Shown here in pieces: positions 59,439 to 64,000 of a stretch of 64,000 nt of DNA; the stretch's first letter is position 1, and each line of letters opens with the position of its first letter. Below the pieces are notes generated by a model that worked only from the letters and a program-made list of their open reading frames with translations, did not search any database and was not told the origin of the DNA. The position numbers were made by a program, and so were the translations under genes. Source of the stretch: Paralcaligenes sp. KSB-10 (GTDB taxonomy: Bacteria > Pseudomonadota > Gammaproteobacteria > Burkholderiales > Burkholderiaceae_B); contig NZ_CP089848.1 of the NCBI RefSeq assembly GCF_021266465.1, forward strand, positions 2,108,001-2,172,000, read 5' to 3'.

Positions 59439-61031
59439 CTAGCGCCGCCAGGTGGCCATACCGTTCTGATTCAGATATTCAATGGTGAAACCACGGGCTT
59501 TGCCATCTTTCATCAAGAAACGTACGGACGAACGGGAACCTTCCGGCGCGTTTTCACTACGGGGAGCGACGGCGAAGGTATCCCCGTCCCAGTGCGCCAT
59601 GACGATACGTTCGTGCCTGGGCCCCAGCGTCAGTACTAACTGTTGCTTGTCGATCTTGATGTCCGCCGCACCGAAATAGGCATTCTTATAATGGCCGGTA
59701 TAGCTCTCCAGCGCCCCCGGAGCCTGAGCTTGGGCCGGGGGCCTCTTGCCGGCCAGATCGCCCACCGGATTGAAAAACGGACGCATCAGGCCGTTGTAGG
59801 CGGCATACCAGTCGCGCAGGGGCTCGCCGTATTGCACAATGTCCATGAATTGCATACCTATGCTTTCGGCTGCGCCGACCGGGCTGCCGTTGGTCAGTAC
59901 CACAATACCGATGTCCGCCGAAGGGATGATCAGGTAGGACGTGGCCGCCCCCAGCAGGAAGGCGCCGGAATGGCTGAAGCTCGTGCGTCCGTTGGCGTTG
60001 ATGCCGGTATTGAAGCCGTAGCCATAGAATCCGGGCCGGGCATCCAGGCTGTGCGCCGGCGCACTGAAAGAATGCGGGCTCATTGCGGCTCGCAGGGCGT
60101 CGGGCGTCGCAAGTTGCCGGCCGTCATGCTGCCCGTTGGCCAGCAGGAACTCGAGCCATTTCGCCAGATCCAGCACGGTGGAGGATACGCCGCCCGCCGG
60201 AGACTGTTCATCCGGATTGCGATCGAACAGCGGCTGGAACTTGCCGCCTTCCAGCGCATGCAACACCGCGCGATCGTCGCGTGCAAGGTAATCGGCGTGG
60301 CGCGAGCTGGTGGAGGTCATGCCCAGGGGTTTGAACAGCGCTTGCGCGGCCAGGTCTTCCCATTTTTTGCCGGCGGCCACCGCAACGGCTTCGGCGGCGA
60401 TCGTCGTGCCAAAATTGGCATAGTGATAGGACGCGCGGAACGGATCGAGCGGCAAATGACTGAGCCGCTGGATGATCTGCGTGCGATCATAGCCAAGGTC
60501 CTCGAGCTCGTCACCGGCGGCGAAGGGCAGCCCGGTACGGTGCGCCATGAAGTCGCCTATCGTCGCGTGCTTGGCGACATAAGGGTCGCTAAGCTTGAAA
60601 TCGGGCAGATAACGGGCGACGGGATCATCCCAGGCCACGACCCCTTTACTGACCTCGACGGCGATGACCGAAGCGGTGAGCGATTTGGAGACCGAGGCAA
60701 TCTGGAACACCGTGCCGGGGTCGACAGGCGTGGGCTTGCCCAACTGGCGGACGCCAAATCCTTGCGCAAAGATAGTCTTGCCGCCGTGCACCACCGCCAC
60801 TGCCGCACCCGGAACCCCGCTACGCTTCAGAATGCTTGCCACGATTTCAGGGAGCGCGGCAATCGCCTTGTCCAGGCCCTTGTCTGCCATTGCAACGACA
60901 TCCTGCCCCGGCGTCTTGCCTACGTCGACCAGGGTTTGATGCGCCAGGACAGGTGCCGCCACGGTGAGGGCTACCGTCAGTGCCGACAGGCGCAACATCC
61001 TGGCTAGATCCTTGATGGCTGCGACATGCAT
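59439..61031 (-). CDS. Exported serine hydrolase of the beta-lactamase / PBP4* family
   Basis: 530 residues from ATG 61031, preceded by AAGGGG at good spacing. Signal-like N-terminus (MLRLSALTVALTVAAPVLAH). Nucleophile Ser and Lys in SVSKSLTASVIA (~114), YxN as YHYANFG (~206), and HSG in FSHSGAFLLG as the third motif, the class C beta-lactamase / D,D-peptidase (PF00144) fold. The ~100 C-terminal residues (ALESYTGHYKNAYFGAADIK...) resemble a DUF3471-type domain. Longer than AmpC (about 380), so a peptidase or esterase is more likely than a drug-resistance enzyme. Confidence 0.88.
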   Translation of the reverse strand: MHVAAIKDLARMLRLSALTVALTVAAPVLAHQTLVDVGKTPGQDVVAMADKGLDKAIAALPEIVASILKRSGVPGAAVAVVHGGKTIFAQGFGVRQLGKPTPVDPGTVFQIASVSKSLTASVIAVEVSKGVVAWDDPVARYLPDFKLSDPYVAKHATIGDFMAHRTGLPFAAGDELEDLGYDRTQIIQRLSHLPLDPFRASYHYANFGTTIAAEAVAVAAGKKWEDLAAQALFKPLGMTSTSSRHADYLARDDRAVLHALEGGKFQPLFDRNPDEQSPAGGVSSTVLDLAKWLEFLLANGQHDGRQLATPDALRAAMSPHSFSAPAHSLDARPGFYGYGFNTGINANGRTSFSHSGAFLLGAATSYLIIPSADIGIVVLTNGSPVGAAESIGMQFMDIVQYGEPLRDWYAAYNGLMRPFFNPVGDLAGKRPPAQAQAPGALESYTGHYKNAYFGAADIKIDKQQLVLTLGPRHERIVMAHWDGDTFAVAPRSENAPEGSRSSVRFLMKDGKARGFTIEYLNQNGMATWRR

Positions 61032-61300
61032 TAGGAACCCCTTTATTTATAAAATGCGCAGGGGTGCGCGGCGCACCCCTGCTGGTTGATCTAAAAAGCC
61101 ATAGCTTAGGGTCGGGAGCCCCGTCATTGAGTCGAAAGTATATGTGCAGATGGAATGCCGACGTTAGACCTGGCGTCTCGGAGTCTATTCCTGGAGTCTC
61201 AATCAGCGCAACGAGCAAAGGCCAAGACGAAGTGAGCCAGGCACGCGAAGTCAAACGTGCAAGAACGCACAAGACAAACGTCGCAAGGCCGCAGCGCAAT

Positions 61301-61335
61301 AAAAAAACCCGCGCCTTCCTGTGAAGATGCGGGTT
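61301..61335 (-). terminator. Intrinsic terminator downstream of tRNA-Leu
   Basis: AACCCGC (61306-61312) pairs with GCGGGTT (61329-61335); on the minus strand the stem is followed by TTTTTTT. Positioned about 50 bases past the tRNA 3' end. Confidence 0.8.
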
Positions 61336-61349
61336 GATCGACTTACTAA

Positions 61350-61381
61350 AGCTACTTATTAGATAAGCTACTTATTAGATA
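61350..61381. repeat. Perfect tandem 16-bp repeat next to tRNA-Leu
   Basis: AGCTACTTATTAGATA occurs twice in direct succession (61350-61365 and 61366-61381), between the tRNA 3' end and its terminator. It would be transcribed in the tRNA trailer. Confidence 0.9.
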
Positions 61382-61383
61382 TT

Positions 61384-61468
61384 TGGTGCCGACGGCGAGA
61401 CTCGAACTCGCACAGCTTTCGCCACTACCCCCTCAAGATAGCGTGTCTACCAATTTCACCACGTCGGC
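61384..61468 (-). tRNA. tRNA-Leu (GAG)
   Basis: 85 bases including an encoded CCA. On the minus strand it starts GCCGACGTGGTGAAATTGGT, has D-loop GGTAGACAC, anticodon arm CTATC-TTGAGGG-GGTAG (anticodon GAG), the long variable arm of class II tRNAs (TGGCGAAAGCTG), T-arm GTTCGAGTC, and acceptor pairing GCCGACG / CGTCGGC. Located between secG and the porin/nuo region, a typical betaproteobacterial position. Confidence 0.96.
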
Positions 61469-61622
61469 TAATTCTGCTTGCAGGGCGCGATTCCTGGCTT
61501 GCGCCCTGTGCAAAGAGCGGTATTCTAGCATGATTTCCGGCTACTTCCCGGACGCACCTGCCGGTGCTTTTCAAGCATGCTTACAAGGCATTGCGGGGCC
61601 GATCCCGCCCCTCTTGAGACCC

Positions 61623-62123
61623 TTACTTGGACTGACCCGCCGGCTTGTCCGAGGAGCTTGCCGGCTTTGCGCCCTCGGCCGCTGCCGGCACCGCCGAAGA
61701 CGTGCTGGGAACAGTGGGTATGGCGCTGGCGCCCGGCACGGCAGGCGATGTGCCGCCCGCAGCGGGTTTCGCCGCTGGCACGCTGCTGCCCGGAACCGAA
61801 GGCACAGCCGAGCCCACAGGAGCCGCCGGAGCGGGAGCCTGCTTGAAGCCTTGCATTACGCCGCCCTCAAGAATCGACGAAGCGGGATGATGGGCAACAT
61901 AAGCCAGGCCGGCCGTCGATGCAAAGAAGACAATCGCGGCCCATTTGGTAGTGCGCGACAGGAAGTTGGCCGCGCCGGTTGCCCCAAACAGGCTGCCAGC
62001 GGAGCCGCCGCCAAATGCGGAGCCCATGTCGGCGCCTTTGCCTTGCTGCAGCAAGACCAGCACGATAATAGCCAGCGACGTAATAACTTGAATCGCCAGA
62101 AGAGCGGGTGACAACCATTGCAT
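61623..62123 (-). CDS. secG: Preprotein translocase subunit SecG with long Ala/Pro-rich tail
   Basis: 166 residues. Residues 1-75 are canonical SecG: two membrane helices with VLLQQGKGADMGSAFGGGSA between and TGAANFLSRTTKWAAIVFFA. After ~85 the protein is a low-complexity Ala, Pro, Ser, Val tail (APAPAAPVGSAVPSVPGSSV...), longer than the ~110-residue E. coli protein. Tails of this kind are common in Betaproteobacteria. Aids SecYE-mediated export. 17 bp after tpiA. Confidence 0.95.
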   Translation of the reverse strand: MQWLSPALLAIQVITSLAIIVLVLLQQGKGADMGSAFGGGSAGSLFGATGAANFLSRTTKWAAIVFFASTAGLAYVAHHPASSILEGGVMQGFKQAPAPAAPVGSAVPSVPGSSVPAAKPAAGGTSPAVPGASAIPTVPSTSSAVPAAAEGAKPASSSDKPAGQSK

Positions 62124-62140
62124 TTAAAAAACTCCGAAGC

Positions 62141-62893
62141 CTATGCGGCCGCAATACGTAAAAATTCTTCCGCCACCAGTGACGCGCCGCCCACCAGGGC
62201 GCCATCGATATCACTCATGGCAAACAGGCTGGCGGCATTGGATGCCTTGACGCTGCCGCCGTACAAAATAGGGTTCTGCCCCGCCCCTGCCGCGACCAGG
62301 CTGGCACGTATGGCCGCATGCACTTCCTGGGCCTGCTCGGGCGTAGCGGTACGGCCGGTTCCTATTGCCCACACGGGTTCGTAAGCCAGTACGATTTTGG
62401 CAATGGCCTGGGCGCCCAGCGCCAGCACCGGTGCCAACTGGCGGGCAATGACTGCCTGCGTTTGCCCCGACTGATGCTCAGACAGAGTTTCACCTACGCA
62501 CACCACGGGCGTCAGGCCGGCCTTGACCGCCGCAGACGCCTTGTCGGCAACCTGCTGATCGGTTTCGCCGTGCAGGGAACGGCGCTCGGAGTGCCCGGCC
62601 AGAACCCACCGGCATCCAAAATCGTTCAGCATGACGGCCGATACTTCACCGGTAAATGCACCCTGCGCCTGAGCGCTGAGGTCTTGCGCACCCCAGGAAA
62701 CAGGGCTGCTTGCCAACGCCACGCTGGTTTGGGCCAAATACGGAAAGGGCACACATACGGCGATTTCGCCCTTGAGGGCAACAGAAGCAACGCCCGCCCG
62801 CAAATCGGCCAGCAAAGAGGCGTTTGCCGCCAGGTTGCCGTGCATTTTCCAGTTGCCTATTACAAGGCGCGCTCGAGAAGGTGCTGTAGCCAT
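62141..62893 (-). CDS. tpiA: Triosephosphate isomerase
   Basis: 250 residues from ATG 62893; the longer frame to 62974 lacks conservation. Catalytic Lys in IGNWKMHGN (~17), His in VLAGHSERR, and Glu in VLAYEPVWAIGTGRTATPEQ, with GGSVKASNA near the C-terminus binding the phosphate. Interconverts DHAP and G3P in glycolysis and gluconeogenesis. Forms the conserved tpiA-secG-tRNA-Leu group. Confidence 0.97.
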   Translation of the reverse strand: MATAPSRARLVIGNWKMHGNLAANASLLADLRAGVASVALKGEIAVCVPFPYLAQTSVALASSPVSWGAQDLSAQAQGAFTGEVSAVMLNDFGCRWVLAGHSERRSLHGETDQQVADKASAAVKAGLTPVVCVGETLSEHQSGQTQAVIARQLAPVLALGAQAIAKIVLAYEPVWAIGTGRTATPEQAQEVHAAIRASLVAAGAGQNPILYGGSVKASNAASLFAMSDIDGALVGGASLVAEEFLRIAAA

Positions 62894-63090
62894 GTCGTCC
62901 AAATACGCGGACAGGCCCCAAGGCCAATCCAAAAAATCGGGTAAACCCGGCATTGTATCCTGCCGCGAACCCAATTGCCTAATCGTTCCATTTTAGCAAG
63001 CAGCGGCAGGCTTGGAAACAGCAGGCGCGATACCGTCGCAAAGGAGCGGCCCGGGCTGCCCGCCCCCTCCCCCACGAACGCCCGCGCCAC

Positions 63091-64000
63091 CTATACCGTC
63101 AGGATGATCTTGCCGATCTGCTCCCCGGCTTCCATCATGGCGTGCGCATCGCACGCTTTTGCCAAAGGAAACGTGGCGTGCACAATAGGCTTGATTTTCC
63201 CGGCTTCCAGCAATGGCCAGACCCGCTGCCTCAAGGATTGCGCAATGGCCGCCTTGAAGGCGACCGGGCGCGGGCGCAGCGTAGAGCCTGTAACGGTCAG
63301 GCGCCGGCGCAACACCTGTCCGCAATCGATGGTGGCCTTGTTGCCGCCCAGCAGCGCAATAATCACAATGCGGCCGTCGTCGGCCAGGCAGCCCAGGTTG
63401 CGGTTGATGTAGTCGCCCGCCACCATATCCAGCACGACATCGACACCCTTGCCGCCAGTCGCCTTTTTGATTTCCTCGACATAATCCTGGGTACGGTAAT
63501 TGATGCCCAGGACAGCGCCCAGAGCTTCAACGGCGCGTGCGCGCTGATCGCTGCCCACCGTAGCGTATACCTTATTACCCAGGGCAGTGGCCAATTGAAT
63601 GGCCGTGGTGCCTATACCGCTGGCTCCGCCATGCACCAACAAGGTTTCGCCGGCCGACAATTGGCCGCGGTCGAAAACATTGCTCCAGACAGTGAAATAC
63701 GTTTCGGGCAAGCCGGCCGCCTCGATGTCGCTCAATCCCGCGGGAACCGGCAGGCACTGGGCTGCGGGGGCCGTGCAATATTCCGCGTAGCCGCCTCCGG
63801 CAATCAGTGCGCACACCTTGTCGCCCAGCTTAAAGCCGCCTGCAGCGGCGTCGCCTCCGGTAATCTCGCCCACGATCTCCAGCCCAGGCAAATCGGACGC
63901 GCCCGGCGGCGGCGCATAATTGCCCTTGCGCTGGAACACGTCGGGACGGTTGACTCCGGCAGCGGCAACCTTGATCAGCACCTCACCGGCCTTGGGCTCG
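63091..64000 (-). CDS. NAD(P)H:quinone oxidoreductase, zinc-less MDR family, 5' end outside window
   Basis: About 303 residues are visible and the frame runs off the right edge; the GTG at 63981 lies inside the gene. Medium-chain dehydrogenase/reductase fold: VAAAGVNRPDVFQRKGNYAP, nucleotide-binding LVHGGASGIGTTAIQLATAL, GLPETYFTVWSNVF, and IKPIVHATFPLAKACDAHAM at the C-terminus. Matches the PIG3 / Qor-2 group (NADPH quinone oxidoreductase). No structural-zinc Cys cluster is seen. Upstream of tpiA on the same strand. Confidence 0.9.
   Translation of the reverse strand, partial: EPKAGEVLIKVAAAGVNRPDVFQRKGNYAPPPGASDLPGLEIVGEITGGDAAAGGFKLGDKVCALIAGGGYAEYCTAPAAQCLPVPAGLSDIEAAGLPETYFTVWSNVFDRGQLSAGETLLVHGGASGIGTTAIQLATALGNKVYATVGSDQRARAVEALGAVLGINYRTQDYVEEIKKATGGKGVDVVLDMVAGDYINRNLGCLADDGRIVIIALLGGNKATIDCGQVLRRRLTVTGSTLRPRPVAFKAAIAQSLRQRVWPLLEAGKIKPIVHATFPLAKACDAHAMMEAGEQIGKIILTV

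Noticed and set aside
59439-61031. Serine hydrolase as an AmpC beta-lactamase resistance gene
   Set aside because: The protein is ~150 residues longer than AmpC, carries an extra C-terminal domain, has HSG rather than KTG as third motif, and has no AmpR-type regulator beside it.

Overview
This window comes from a Gram-negative bacterium, most likely a betaproteobacterium of the family Alcaligenaceae (the Bordetella / Achromobacter / Pusillimonas group). The reasons are a complete 14-gene nuoA-N operon close to tpiA-secG-tRNA-Leu with a Bordetella-type porin in between, a TsaB-RimI fusion, an msrB-yciB-bolA-parvulin cluster, an OmpR/EnvZ pair, and generally high G+C with strong shadow ORFs. 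Genus-level assignment is inference.

Layout. (1) 1-4580: one end of an IS66-type element, then a visibly A+T-richer block with a LysR regulator divergent from an iron-type alcohol dehydrogenase and a ketoglutarate-semialdehyde-type aldehyde dehydrogenase; probably acquired. (2) 4843-14973: two complete HAAT-type (LivFGHMJ-like) ABC importers facing each other, the first reading right (G-F-binding protein-H-M) and the second reading left (binding protein-H-fused M/G-F). A 230-bp nested palindrome lies between their 3' ends. (3) 15585-17618: msrB, yciB, bolA and a parvulin gene. (4) 18581-25263: ligA, a zipA-like gene and smc on the minus strand. (5) 25586-31478: lplT, then an IS110-family (IS1111-group) element inside a repeat, then a family-4 uracil-DNA glycosylase and the tsaB-rimI fusion. 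(6) 31836-35291: ompR-envZ and ahpC-ahpD. (7) 36352-42113: ispF and ispD facing mfd and serB. (8) 42203-57539: a DUF2818-like membrane protein and nuoN to nuoA. (9) 57856-64000: porin, serine hydrolase, tRNA-Leu(GAG), secG, tpiA and a partial quinone oxidoreductase.

The most unusual content is non-coding. A composite repeat of about 0.85-0.92 kb occurs three times (17669-18520, 26888-29252, 35366-36282). Each copy holds two very long hairpins whose arms change together between copies. All three copies, and the separate palindrome at 9644-9873, sit between convergent gene ends. One hairpin is split by an IS1111-group transposon. The non-coding end of that transposon carries a candidate bridge RNA (seekRNA), with one loop matching both halves of the vacant insertion site and a second loop partly matching the transposon's own ends.

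Physiologically the rest is core: respiratory complex I, DNA repair and chromosome maintenance (LigA, SMC, Mfd, UDG), isoprenoid precursor synthesis (IspD/F), cell division and envelope (ZipA, YciB, LplT, porin, SecG), peroxide defence (AhpC/D, MsrB) and amino-acid or amide uptake.
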